Shown: in pieces, positions 1 through 9,770 of the stretch
How positions within the stretch are numbered: the stretch's first letter is position 1
Layout: each line of letters begins with the position of its first letter
Source: Buddleja alternifolia
Lineage: Eukaryota > Streptophyta > Magnoliopsida > Lamiales > Scrophulariaceae
Direction: 5' to 3'
DNA: 64,000 bases
Assembly (NCBI GenBank): GCA_019426215.1
Contig: CM033394.1
Coordinates: 20,604,195 to 20,668,194, forward strand
Translations under genes and position numbers: made by a program
The notes under the pieces: model-generated
Told to the model about the DNA's origin: nothing
The model's database searches: none
The model's input: only the letters and a program-made list of their open reading frames with translations

Positions 1-1936
1 CTTGACAGTATCCCTGAGCTACGAGTCTGGCTTTGTTTCTAATCACAATCCCATTCTCATCCATTTTGTTTCTATAGACCCATCTAGTTTCAATGACCCT
101 TTGGTGGGTTGGTCTTGGTACTAGCGTCCATACCTCATTTCTTTCAAATTGGTTTAGCTCTTCTTGCATGGCTTCTATCCAGCTTGGATCGCTTAGCGCT
201 TCATCCACTTTCTTAGGTTCCATTTGAGATAGGAAGCTTGCGAACATGGCCTCGTTTATTGTAGCGGCTCTAGTCTTTACAGGTGCTCCCATATCTCCAA
301 TAATTAATTCCGGTGGATGGTCTCTGAGCCATTTTCTATCTGGTTGAGAAGGGTTTAGAGCTTGATCAGACGCTTGACTACGTTGCACAGGCGCTTGACC
401 ATCTCTTTGCGTAGGCGCTTCAGTGTTTATAGTTCTTACTTGCTCTTGATGATCACTTTCTTCATGGTCATCAGCGTTTCTTTGGTCATTGACAGCCTCG
501 TGAGTAAGTGTAGGATTAGGCACGATAATCTCATCCTCTTCATCAAGATCGCTATCATCACATAGATTGATTTGTGAAGTTTGTTGAGAGAGTTCCTCAG
601 TTCCTACATCATCAATATTAACCTTACTCGGTTCTTGGTTAGCATCATCAAACACAACATGAATGGATTCCTCTACCTTTGATTTGATCTTATTTAGGAT
701 ACGAAAGCTCTTTCCATTTTTGGCATAGCCTAGAAAGATTCCTTCATCTACTTTAGGATCAAATGTCTTTAAGTTTTGGGATCCATTGTTATGAATGAAG
801 CATTTTGAACCAAATACATGAAAATATGAAACATTTGGCTTACGTCCCTTCCATAGCTCATATGGAGTCTTTTCATGTTGCTTGTTAATCATACACCGAT
901 TCTGTGTGTAGCAAGCGGTATTGATAGCTTCGGCCCAAAACCTTTGAGGTAGCTTGGATTCGGCTAACATGGTACGGGCAGCTTCCTTGAGCGTTCTGTT
1001 CCGTCGCTCAGCAACTCCATTTTGTTGAGGGGTTCTAGGCGCTGAATACTCATGAAGTATCCCAAGGTCTTTACAATATTTCTCAACAATATGGTTAGTA
1101 AATTCAGTTCCTCTATCGCTTCTAATTCTGGTTACTTTTAGGTCTTTTGAGTTTTGTAGCTGACGAATTAGTGATGTGAGCTTAGCGCTAGTTTCATCTT
1201 TAGACGCTAAAAATTCTACCCATGTATAACGTGAGAAATCATCAACTATTACTAGTGAATACTTTTTACCACTAATGCTCATGATTTGAATAGGACCAAA
1301 TAAATATAAGTGTGATAATTCAAGTACGCGTGATGTAGATAGATGAGATTTCTTCTTAAAGGATGATTTGACTTGCTTACCCATTTGACAAGCATCACAT
1401 AGGCGATCTTTATTAAAGGAACCTTTAGGTAATCCCTCTACGAGATTTAGAGATATTAATTGAGAGATTGCCTTGAAGTTGAGGTGATTCATTTTTCTGT
1501 GCCATAACCAACCCAATTCGTTTTGATTCTTAGCTACGAAACATGTAGGGTTGTTATCTAATGTTGAATCCCAATCTACTAAGTATACATTGTTTGTTCT
1601 TTTTCCTTTTAACTTCGTAGATCTTGTCTTAACATCTATTATTTCGCAGAAGTCACTATAGAACTTAATTTCAAAACCTTTATCACAAAATTGACTTATG
1701 CTTAAGAGATTATGCTTAAGACCCTCAACATAATATACATCATTTATCATGATGTTCCCCCTGCGCATGATACCTATACCTTTAGTTTTACCTTTGGAAT
1801 TATCACCGAATATAACTTGAGGACCATTGGTTGCACGATAGTTGATCAGTAGATCCTTTGAGCCAGTCATATGTCTTGATGACCCACTATCTATGTACCA
1901 TATTGAAGTGTCGGTGTTGGCTCTAGGTACCTGCAT
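1..1936 (-). CDS. pol: Sire-A pol: protease, integrase, start of reverse transcriptase (open to window edge)
   Basis: The minus-strand frame starting at ATG 1936-1934 stays open for 645 codons to the window edge. The aspartic protease motif D-S-G is at residues 16-18 (WYIDSGSS). The GAG-pre-integrase HHCC zinc finger (LWHRKMNH ... LCDACQMG) lies near bases 1505-1375 and the integrase core follows. The second catalytic Asp (RSDRGTEF) and the Glu (QQNGVAERRN) are present, but the first catalytic Asp, expected in H-L-D-L-F-G-P, is Tyr (codon 1304-1306, residue 211). The reverse transcriptase N-terminus starts near 223 (MEPKKVDEAL). The gene lies 14 nt past the gag stop in another frame, and its ATG is directly preceded by an in-frame TGA. 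The product would cleave Gag-Pol, insert cDNA and copy RNA, but as it stands integrase should be inactive. Confidence 0.88.
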   Translation of the reverse strand, partial: MQVPRANTDTSIWYIDSGSSRHMTGSKDLLINYRATNGPQVIFGDNSKGKTKGIGIMRRGNIMINDVYYVEGLKHNLLSISQFCDKGFEIKFYSDFCEIIDVKTRSTKLKGKRTNNVYLVDWDSTLDNNPTCFVAKNQNELGWLWHRKMNHLNFKAISQLISLNLVEGLPKGSFNKDRLCDACQMGKQVKSSFKKKSHLSTSRVLELSHLYLFGPIQIMSISGKKYSLVIVDDFSRYTWVEFLASKDETSAKLTSLIRQLQNSKDLKVTRIRSDRGTEFTNHIVEKYCKDLGILHEYSAPRTPQQNGVAERRNRTLKEAARTMLAESKLPQRFWAEAINTACYTQNRCMINKQHEKTPYELWKGRKPNVSYFHVFGSKCFIHNNGSQNLKTFDPKVDEGIFLGYAKNGKSFRILNKIKSKVEESIHVVFDDANQEPSKVNIDDVGTEELSQQTSQINLCDDSDLDEEDEIIVPNPTLTHEAVNDQRNADDHEESDHQEQVRTINTEAPTQRDGQAPVQRSQASDQALNPSQPDRKWLRDHPPELIIGDMGAPVKTRAATINEAMFASFLSQMEPKKVDEALSDPSWIEAMQEELNQFERNEVWTLVPRPTHQRVIETRWVYRNKMDENGIVIRNKARLVAQGYCQ

Positions 1937-1950
1937 TCAAAAGGGCAGTT

Positions 1951-4170
1951 CTAATTCTTTTTAGGTACCCATTTTGTTTTGGGTCCTTCTTTGTTAGTAA
2001 CGTTAATTTGAATTAGATTTTTCGGAACCCATATTTGCCTTATCTTCATTATGGGAGAGAGATTGGCCTTCTTGGGTTTCGTTTTGTGTTGTGTGTGTTT
2101 TTTAGGTGTATAGAAATATCCTTGATTATAGTAATAATCATAATCGTAATCATAATTATCATAGTGTTGATAATATGAACTGGATTGTTTTGGATATAGA
2201 CGTTTGATCTTGTTTGGTACTGGCTTAGGATACACTTTTGGTGCGGGACGCTTAATGTTTGATTCACTTGTAGAAGGTATTTCCTTAGCCTTTTGAGCGT
2301 TTGGATATATTTTCTTTTGTGAGACATTCGTTTTGGTCTTTCCTTTGCCTGAGTAAGTGTTGACTTTACCATTAGCTTTTGTACCAATATCTGTTGGTTC
2401 ATTCAGCGTTTGTCTGATTGAACTTTCTTCAACAAAGATTACACCTTTTCCTTTGTTCATTGTTGTAACATTGGACGCTTTGGCCTTATGACTAAATTTA
2501 TCACAACCTAGACCGGTCTTTTCACCAAATGCCCTGGTTACTTTAGTCATATTATCTAGCGTTCTAGACGCTTTTGATAATGAAGAGATCAGCTGCTCTG
2601 ATTTAGCAAGTTTAGCAACCACTTCAGCTTCTCTTTTGACTATTATATCAAGATCACTTTTTAGCTGAGTAATTTCACTCTCGAGTGATTGGTTTTTCTC
2701 AATACACTGTTGCTGAACTTGCAACTCTGCTTTGAGCATTACGTTATCACTTCTGAGTGCTGAAATAATATGGTAGTGATTTTGAAATAATTTGGCGGCA
2801 TCTTGACAATCTGTATAATATTCCTTTACTTTGTCAAGTAATTCATCATAAGAAAGAGGATGATACAATTCAGTGGTTACCTCAGATGGTGAGTCGTTAG
2901 ATGCTTCATTATCTCTTGCCATGAGACAAATGAATGCTGAATCCTTTGATGGTTCATCATCGCTGCTTTCATATGATGATTCCAAGTCCTCTTCATGAGT
3001 ATAGAGTGGTTCTGATTCTGCTAGCAAGCCTTGTTGTCTCAGATTGCTTTTGAATTGGTTTCTATCCGCGTGATCTTGCTTTGTAGGTTTAGACACTTTT
3101 GGATATGGGCAATTAACTTGGAAATGCCCTGGTCTCCTGCAGTTGTAACAGAGATTGGTCTTCATCTTTTGTTCGTTTGTTAATCTTGTGGATCACTGGT
3201 TTAACGCTACAGGCACTGAGAGATCTTGCTGAGAGGGAGTTTGATATTGAATTGGCGCTCGGGAGGGAGACGCAGGATAGTGAGGCGCTTGATATTGTGG
3301 TTGTATTTGGGAAGACGCTTGATATGAACTCTGTCCTGGGTGCTTAGGACTGTTTCCCTTCTTTTCATATTTCAGGAATTTCCTGAATCTATTTAGAAGC
3401 GCCAGTTCTTCTTCCTCACTTATATCCATGTTTTTTTCTTTGATAGATTTTCCTTTGATTGATGCCATTAGCGCTCCAGATTCGATCACTGGATTACTTA
3501 CTACATCACTGGCCGAATTCAGCTCAAACTCAAATGCTTTGAGTTCTGAAAAAGCATCTTCTGGAGTTAGGCTGTCCAGATTGTTTGATTCTCTCATTGC
3601 AGTTGTTTTCATCAGGAATCTGCTTGGGAGACTTCTAAAGATTTTGACCACTGTTTCTCGATTTTGTAGCTCCATACCCAGAGATGTTAGTTTAGTGACA
3701 AGAGCTGTAAACCTCATGTCTAATTGCTCTAGCGTCTCATTAGGTAGCATCTTGAAGCTATTGAATTTTTCTTTGGCAATTGATAGTTTGTTTTCCTTGA
3801 TTTGTGCTGAGCCACCACAAATGGTAGCCAACTTATCCCAAATTTCTTTAGTAGTGTTGCATGATTTGACCTTGTTGAATAATTTGTCATTATCTCCAAT
3901 GGCTGTGTATAGAGCGTTTCTACCAACATTGTCTAGATTTGCTCATCGACGCTCATCGGTAGACCATTCTTGTTTGGGCTTCTCCACATATCCATCGGGT
4001 GTCTCTTCTGTGGCTTCGGGCGCTCTGGTGATGATCTTGTATATTTTGATTGGCCCATCTGAAATAATATCACACATTTCATCATCACATGAACACAAAT
4101 AGGTGAACGCTTTGACCTTCCATGAATCATAGTTTGATTCGGTCAACTTAGGACCTTTGGTAAATGCCAT
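1951..4170 (-). pseudogene. gag: Sire-A gag (nucleocapsid), two nonsense codons
   Basis: A single frame runs from ATG 4170 to TAG 1951-1953, about 740 codons, interrupted by TGA at 3943-3945 and TGA at 3193-3195. The N-terminus (MAFTKGPKLTESNYDSWKVK) and the following helical region match the UBN2-type gag of plant copia elements, which forms the virus-like particle. A CCHC knuckle (C-YN-C-RRPG-H-FQVN-C) lies just after 3165. It is followed by an acidic Ser/Glu-rich stretch, a predicted coiled coil (about 2800-2570), a Lys-rich tail and a Tyr/Asp tract near 2185-2110. The first TGA follows CGT-CGA and may be a decayed CGA codon. Few other lesions are visible, so inactivation looks recent. Confidence 0.85.
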
Positions 4171-4272
4171 GAAAAGAAAAAAATTTAAAGCGACAAAAAA
4201 AAAATAAGGATCTGAACAAGCAGTTACGGTTGGAAACGCTTAGGTTTCAACTTCAACCGCTCTGATACCACT
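4171..4272 (-). other. Sire-A leader with tRNA-Met primer-binding site
   Basis: Only about 100 nt separate the LTR from the gag ATG. Reading on the minus strand, two bases after the LTR end comes TGGTATCAGAGCGG (4270 to 4257), complementary to the 3' end of initiator tRNA-Met. The remainder is A-rich. Confidence 0.85.
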
Positions 4273-4296
4273 TGTTGGTCCCAAGTGGTTTACGAA

Positions 4297-4330
4297 AGGG
4301 TCTAGAGGGGGGGGGGGTTGAATAGACCCT
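4297..4330. other. LTR-end hairpin with homopolymer loop
   Basis: AGGGTCTA (4297-4304) is the exact inverse of TAGACCCT (4323-4330). The loop carries a run of G on the plus strand, which is C in the transcript. The same arrangement recurs in other Sire LTRs here, for example 27538-27571 and 48540-48568. Confidence 0.6.
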
Positions 4331-4788
4331 GAAGTCTTTTTCGACTTCTAAAAACTTTCGTATTACTGTGAGATATTTGAACGCTCGGAAAGCTTTAAGC
4401 GCTGGGTGCGGCGCTTGAGGGATGATGACTTAAGCGCTAGTTTCAGGCGCTTGAGAAAAGTTAACTTAGATTCGGTGATTTCAACACTTACCAAAGTAGG
4501 GCAGAGTTTAGTCACTAAATCAGGGTTAGCACAGCGGAAATGTTTTTATAGCTTAGCGTTCGTTTTAACCAATTAGTCGCTTATTAGTTTAAATGCCTTT
4601 TCAAGATATAATATGACAGTATAATGTAAGACAACAAAACAGTAAATGACACAAGATATTTGTAAGGTTCACTGGGTGATGTAATCCCAGCTACGTCCTT
4701 CTTCTCCCTTTATCAGAGAGGTTTTCCACTATGATGATTATCGAAGAGTCACACAGAGACTTCTACAAAATAGAGAGAGGTTGGATAT

Positions 4789-4959
4789 GATCTTGGAACT
4801 CCTTGGTCACACAGATTTCAGCTCCACTAAAGATCTTCTATCCCCTTGCTTCTTTCACCCAGAAATAATGCAAGTTACACTTGATCCCGGAACTCCTTGG
4901 TCACACAGATTTCAGCTCCAGTAGAGATCTTCTTCCACAAGCTTCTTTTACACAAAAAT
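4789..4959. repeat. Direct repeat inside Sire-A LTR (two copies, 94-bp offset)
   Basis: The stretch starting 'gatcttggaactccttggtc' at 4789 is repeated with few changes at 4883. Each copy is about 77 bp. The other Sire LTRs have one copy of the related block, so this is a duplication private to this LTR within the window. Confidence 0.75.
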
Positions 4960-5327
4960 GGCGCTTGTAAGTCAACACACTTTCTCACTCAGACGAAAGA
5001 TGTTGAAAGGTTTTGTAATGGCTTTGTTTGGTTTTGGAAAGTTCAAACAACTTGAGGATATCTCAATAGTAATGTAGGGTCTTCAAAAAGGGGTTTGAGA
5101 TATAGTTGACTGTCTCTGGAATATTTGTGAAAAGCTTATACGGATATTTGGCTATGGATTTTTGTAAGCTTTTCTTTCAACAAAGTAGGTATTCTTTTCT
5201 TGTGTCTTTTTGTATAATTTTCTACATACAAGAGGTTGTGACTGTTATTCACACTAGGATATTCAGGTATATCTCTTGTATATGTCACGGTTTTTGCTCT
5301 ATGTATTTGACTTATTTGTTGAAAGGG

Positions 5328-5338
5328 CTATTTATAAG
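5328..5338 (-). promoter_or_regulatory. TATA-like box of Sire-A LTR
   Basis: Minus strand CTTATAAATAG. The same block occurs at the corresponding place in Sire-B (7965-7974), Sire-C (28350s and 54373-54381) and Sire-D (47671-47680), which supports a promoter role. Confidence 0.6.
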
Positions 5339-6162
5339 GTATTGGTGGTTTTTGTCCGTTTGACACGGTTGGAATCTCGTTTCTCCAAACATTCCTTGAG
5401 TTTTGACATTTCTAACTTTGGGTATACTTAATTAGTTAGGCATGTTCTTGGTTTCATAACTTCTGACAGTCTTGGTCAAATGAATGGCTTACCCATACGT
5501 TATAGTGCTTATATTTTAATAGCACTTATCCGACTTTTAATGCATCTTGTTTTATTTTCGTTGGAAATAATTTGTCCATTTGATTCATGCATTCTTTAAG
5601 TCTTTGGATAGCTTTGGGTTTGAATTTTCAGGTTACGTTCGTTGTAGGTCGTGTTGGTTTAGCCTTTTGGACGCTTCCTAAAGAGGACAGTTTTTCTCGT
5701 GCATTGGACAGACGCTTGGACTGATCCTGAGTCTCTTCTCTTTATTTCAGACGCTTACTCTTCAATCTTGTCTTTGATAGGCTCACTCAGAATTCCATCA
5801 TTGACTTAGTGTTGAGTATTCGGCCTGAGTTATCCATTCGTATTTTGAGCGCTGGAGTTGTAACCTGGAATACTCTCTAAAACGTTTGACGGACGCTTCA
5901 AGAGATCTTTATCTTCTGTAGCTTCAGACGCTTGATCTTCAACTTTATCACTTGGTAGATTTACCCAGAATTCTCCTTAGTGATTTAGTATCACATTCTT
6001 AGTCTAAAATTCTACAAAGATGAAAACTATAAGCCTAAGATAAATAAGCTTTCAGGTACTTATACACGATATTCTATGAAAGCTTTTATACTTACAGTTT
6101 TCGGGGTCTAACAGGAAGTCCTATTTGTCATCATCAAAACATCTAACATGAAATTCCTAACA

Positions 6163-7014
6163 GGTTTGAAATCAAGTTTGTCCAATAGGGTTTCTCTTTT
6201 CATATTTTAGAAATTTTTTTAATTTCTTGACCAATAAAGCCATCTCTTTTTCCTCATTGGATTCCGTTGATTTCACCTCACTAATCGTTTTTCCCTTACT
6301 TTTGGTAGTAGCGATTAAAGCTCCTAATTTTGTTGCTAAAGTCGATGTGTTGCTGACTTCACCCAATTCTAACTTAAATGCCTTTAACTCTGAAAATACA
6401 TGTTCTGGAGTTAGAGTCTCCAAATTCGGTGATTCTCTCATGGCAACAGTCTTAATCAAATACTTGCTTGGAAGACTTCTAAATATCTTGTTGACCATTT
6501 CCTTTTTGGTCAATTCCTTCTCTAATGGTGCTAACTCTGTGATGAGCAAAGTGAACCTTGCGTCCAATTGTTCTAGCATCTCGTTGGGCTGCATCTTGAA
6601 ATGCTCAAATCTTTACATGGCTATAGAGAGCTTGTTCTCCTTCATCTGTGTTGAACCTTCATACACGATGGCCAACTTATCCCATATTTCTTTTGAAGTC
6701 TTACATTGCTTGATCTTGTTGAACAATGCATCATTGTCTCCTAACGCTGAGTAGAGTGCACTTCGTCCAACATTATCTAGATTTGTTCTTTTTTGATCTT
6801 CTGGTGTCCTTTCTAACTTAGGCTTCTCGACATAACCATCTGGAGTAGCCTCAGTCGCTCCAGGGGCTTGAGTTACAACTTTCATGATCTGAATGGGGCC
6901 ATTTGTAATTACATCACACATCTCATTATCACAAGAACATAAATATGCAAATGCTTTAATTTTCCATGAATCATAGTTTGATTCAACCAGCTTAGGCAGC
7001 TTGTTAAAAGTCAT
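6163..7014 (-). pseudogene. gag: Sire-B gag, N-terminal half, interrupted by Sire-A
   Basis: One frame runs from ATG 7014 to the insertion point, with a stop near 6613-6615 (SIAM then stop) and another at 6172-6174. The start MTFNKLPKLVESNYDSWKIK is clearly homologous to the Sire-A gag N-terminus. The central region (EQLDARFTLLITELAPLEKE ... KIFRSLPSKY) is the UBN2 gag core. The zinc knuckle would follow, but Sire-A is inserted first. Confidence 0.85.
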
Positions 7015-7122
7015 GATATGAGATTAAAAGAAATAAAGCGACTAAGTTTAGAAAAATGGATCTAAACAAGCAGTTATGCTCGGAAATACATAGGTTACTA
7101 CTTCAACCACTCTGGTACCACT
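7015..7122 (-). other. Sire-B leader and degenerate primer-binding site
   Basis: The minus strand reads TGGTACCAGAGTGGTTG (7120 to 7104) two bases inside the LTR. This is the tRNA-Met primer site with two changes. The leader is about 0.1 kb, as in Sire-A. Confidence 0.75.
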
Positions 7123-8617
7123 TGATCGTCCCAAGTGACATACGAAAGGGTCTAGAAAGAGGGGGGTTGAATAGACCTTGAAGTCTTTTTCAACTTTACA
7201 AAGTTTCGTATTACTTTGAAAACTTTGATAGCTTTGAAAGCTTAGCGCTAGGTCAGGCGCCTAAAGTAAGATAACTTAGACTTAGTGATTTCAACAATTA
7301 CCAAAGTAGGGTAATGTTTCAATCGCTTAATCAGGGTTAGCACAGCCGAAATGATTTTATAGCTTAGCATTCTTTTGAACTTGATTAAGTCGCTTAATTG
7401 TTTTGAATGTTTTTTCAAGATATAATATGCAAATGTAAAGTAAAGAAATGACACAATAAATAACACAAGATATTGTAAGGTTCATTGGGTGATGTAATCC
7501 CAGCTACGTCTTTCTTCTCCTATGCACTTGGAGGAATTCACTCGATTGATTATCAAAGAGTCACACAGAGACTTCTACAAAATAGATGAAAGGGAAGACG
7601 ATCTTGAGCTCCTTGATCACACAGATTTTAGCTCCAATAGAGATCTTCTTCAACAAACTTCTCTCACACAGAAATGCTGCTTGTAGAATCAACAAACTTT
7701 CTCACTCAATTGAAAGATGTTGAGGGTTTTGTCCTGGGTTTGTTTGATGTTGGAAAGTTCAAAAAACTTTGAGATATCTCAATAGGAGTTTATATTTCTT
7801 CTTTGAAGAGGTTTGAGATATTTGTGACTGTCTTTGGAATGTATATGAAAAGCTTGAAAGATTTTGGCTATGGAGTTTATAAGCTTTTCTCTCAAGTAAG
7901 TTCAGCAAAGTTTTGACCTTTTTGTTGTGTATGTATGTGTATGTTTAGGGTTTGTTGAAGGGTACTATTTATAGGGTTTCTTGGGATTTGTCCATTGGAC
8001 ACATGTGGGCGTGTGTACCTCACGCAACGCGTTAAACAATCCCTTTCTGACATTCCTGAAATTCTGCTGGTTCCGATTGGACATGAGCAGGTTTTGAACT
8101 CTGAAATTCAGACAGTCTAGTCAACAGGTGGCTTGTCCTCAAGTCATAATAGCTTATCACATTTAATGCACTTATCAGGCATTTAATGCACTTGAATTTA
8201 TTTCCCGATGGAAATAAATATCCGTTGATGATTGCATTTAAGTTCTTCATGACTTGAGAATTTATTTCAGGTGAATCTGATCCTTGATTGCTTGAGTATT
8301 TGAGCGCTTGATTCAATAACACTAAAACAGTCCTTTAGCGTTTGAAAGACGCTAAGAACAAATCTTCATCTTCACTTGACTTCAGATGCTGATCTTCAAC
8401 TTCATCTCTAATAGACTCACCTAGAATTCTATTAGCGGCTCGGTATCTAATACTTAGTCTAAAATCTACAAAGATAAAAATTACAAGCCTAATAAGATTA
8501 CAAACTTTCAACCGCTTATACAATTGTTCTGAAAAAATAAACTAACATTATTTTTGGGGTCTAACATAAAATCCTATCTTATCATCATCAAAACATCTAA
8601 CATGAAATTTCCTAACA
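7123..8617 (-). repeat. Sire-B 5' LTR
   Basis: It opens TGATCGTCCC and closes TTTCCTAACA on the plus strand, 1495 bp. It aligns along its length with the other Sire LTRs: shared G-run hairpin region near 7146-7180, TATA-like CTATAAATAG at 7974-7965 on the minus strand, and the same block before the CTAACA end. It carries no gene. Confidence 0.86.
7965..7974 (-). promoter_or_regulatory. TATA-like box of Sire-B LTR
   Basis: CTATAAATAG on the minus strand, at the position equivalent to the box in the other Sire LTRs. Confidence 0.6.
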
Positions 8618-9770
8618 TCTTCAGATACTTAAGGATATTTATGACGGCGGTCCAATGTTCTCTTCCCGGGTTAGCCTGAAAACGACTCACCACACTTACT
8701 GCGTAGGCGATGTCTGGCCTTGTGCATAACATGGTGTACATCAGACTACCCACCGCAGACGCATAGGGCATTGCACTTATTTATTTCCCATCTTCCTCAT
8801 TTTGAGGAGACATAGACTTTGAAAGGTGCACCCTGTGTCTCATAGGCAAGAAACCTTTCTTAGAGTCTTCCATCCTAAATCTCTTTAGGACCTTCTCTAA
8901 ATAAAGGGCTTGGGAAAGTCTTATCACTCTTTTTGTTCTATCTCTACAGATATGAATCCCTAGAATATAGGCAGCTTTCCCCAAGTCTTTCATGGAGAAT
9001 GTATTTGAAAGCCATCTTTTGACTGATGTGAGCATTCCTACATCATTTCCTATGAGTAGAATGTCATCCACATATAAGACAAGGAAAGTGATTTTACTCC
9101 CACTAACCTTCTTATAAACACATGGTTCATCTTCGTTCTTGAAAAAATCAAATCCTTTGACAGCTTCTTCAAAACGTAGATTCCAACTCCTAGAGGCTTG
9201 CTTAAGTCTAGAAATAGATCTCTTAAGTTTGCACACCTTATGAATATCAGACCTCGATGCAAAGCCTTTAGGCTGCTCCATGTAGATATCCTCTTCAAGG
9301 AATCCATTTAGAAAAGCCTTCTTTACATCCATCTGCCATATCTCATAGTCGATGTATGCAGCTATTGCGAGCAAAATTTGAATAAACTTGATCATTGCCA
9401 CAGGTGAAAAGGTCTCTTGATAGTCAATTCTTTCCTTTTAACTATAACCTTTTGCTACAAGCCTTGCCTTGTATGTGTCAACTTTTCTATCCGGGCCTAT
9501 CTTCCTCTTGTAGATCCACATGCACCCTATAGGTGCAATTCCATCAAGACGATCTACCAGAGTCCAGACCTGGTTGGAATGCATCGAATCTATCTTTGCC
9601 TGCATAGCTTCTTGCCACTTTGCAGAGTCGGTGTCCATCATTGCTTGATCATAAGTAGAAGGGTCATCCCCTTGGACTCCCATTGCTGTAGTGTGGACAC
9701 CCGGTTCTTCTTGTAGCACGTAACCATAATACCTATCAGGTTGTTGTGGTGCTCTACCAGATCTTCCCAA
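8618..9770 (-). pseudogene. pol: Copia-1 reverse transcriptase, interrupted by Sire-B
   Basis: Minus frame 9770-9438 carries the linker and RT start (NQVWTLVD ... YKARLVAKGYS). A stop follows, and the frame resumes 9401-8781 with the RT palm (IWQMDVKKAFLNG, catalytic YVDDILL near 9085-9065, SMKDLGKAAYILGI). After another stop at 8781, 8771-8618 gives [20 protein letters not shown], as far as the Sire-B junction. The enzyme would copy element RNA to DNA inside the particle. Two stops and the insertion make it non-functional. RNase H is not visible. Confidence 0.85.

Larger units (their letters stand above)
1..6162 (-). mobile_element. Sire-A: Sirevirus-type Ty1/copia retrotransposon, 5' part
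   Basis: Read on the minus strand, the order is 5' LTR (6162 to 4273), primer site, gag, then pol, which leaves the window at base 1. The 3' LTR lies outside. The short leader, the large gag with a single CCHC knuckle and the LTR of nearly 1.9 kb fit the Sirevirus group, a lineage named from memory rather than by search. It is inserted in the gag of Sire-B: base 6163 onward is Sire-B coding sequence read in the same direction. The target duplication cannot be checked because the other end is off-window. It is the least decayed element here. Confidence 0.88.
4273..6162 (-). repeat. Sire-A 5' LTR
   Basis: On the plus strand the LTR opens TGTTGGTCCC and closes TTCCTAACA, the terminal TG...CA expected of an LTR. 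At 1890 bp it is about 400 bp longer than the LTRs of Sire-B and Sire-C, partly through an internal duplication (4789-4959). It shares end sequences with Sire-B, Sire-C and Sire-D, contains a TATA-like box (5328-5338) and has a G-run hairpin near its gag-proximal end. No gene is carried; short open frames here are chance. Confidence 0.87.
6163..8617 (-). mobile_element. Sire-B: Sirevirus-type element, 5' fragment visible
   Basis: Minus-strand order is 5' LTR (8617 to 7123), degenerate primer site, and the N-terminal half of gag, cut at 6163 by insertion of Sire-A. The rest should lie left of the window beyond Sire-A. It is inserted in the reverse transcriptase of Copia-1: the Copia-1 frame is interrupted just after a conserved I-L-K-Y-L-K motif at 8618. 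Confidence 0.85.

Noticed and set aside
3428..4102. Plus-strand frames of 175-224 codons opposite gag (also 6227-6754 and 31576-32019)
   Set aside because: Antisense shadows of gag or of the accessory gene; codon content mirrors the real frame.
4255..4272. TGGTATCAGAGC sites as tRNA genes
   Set aside because: Only the 18-nt primer complement is present; there is no cloverleaf.
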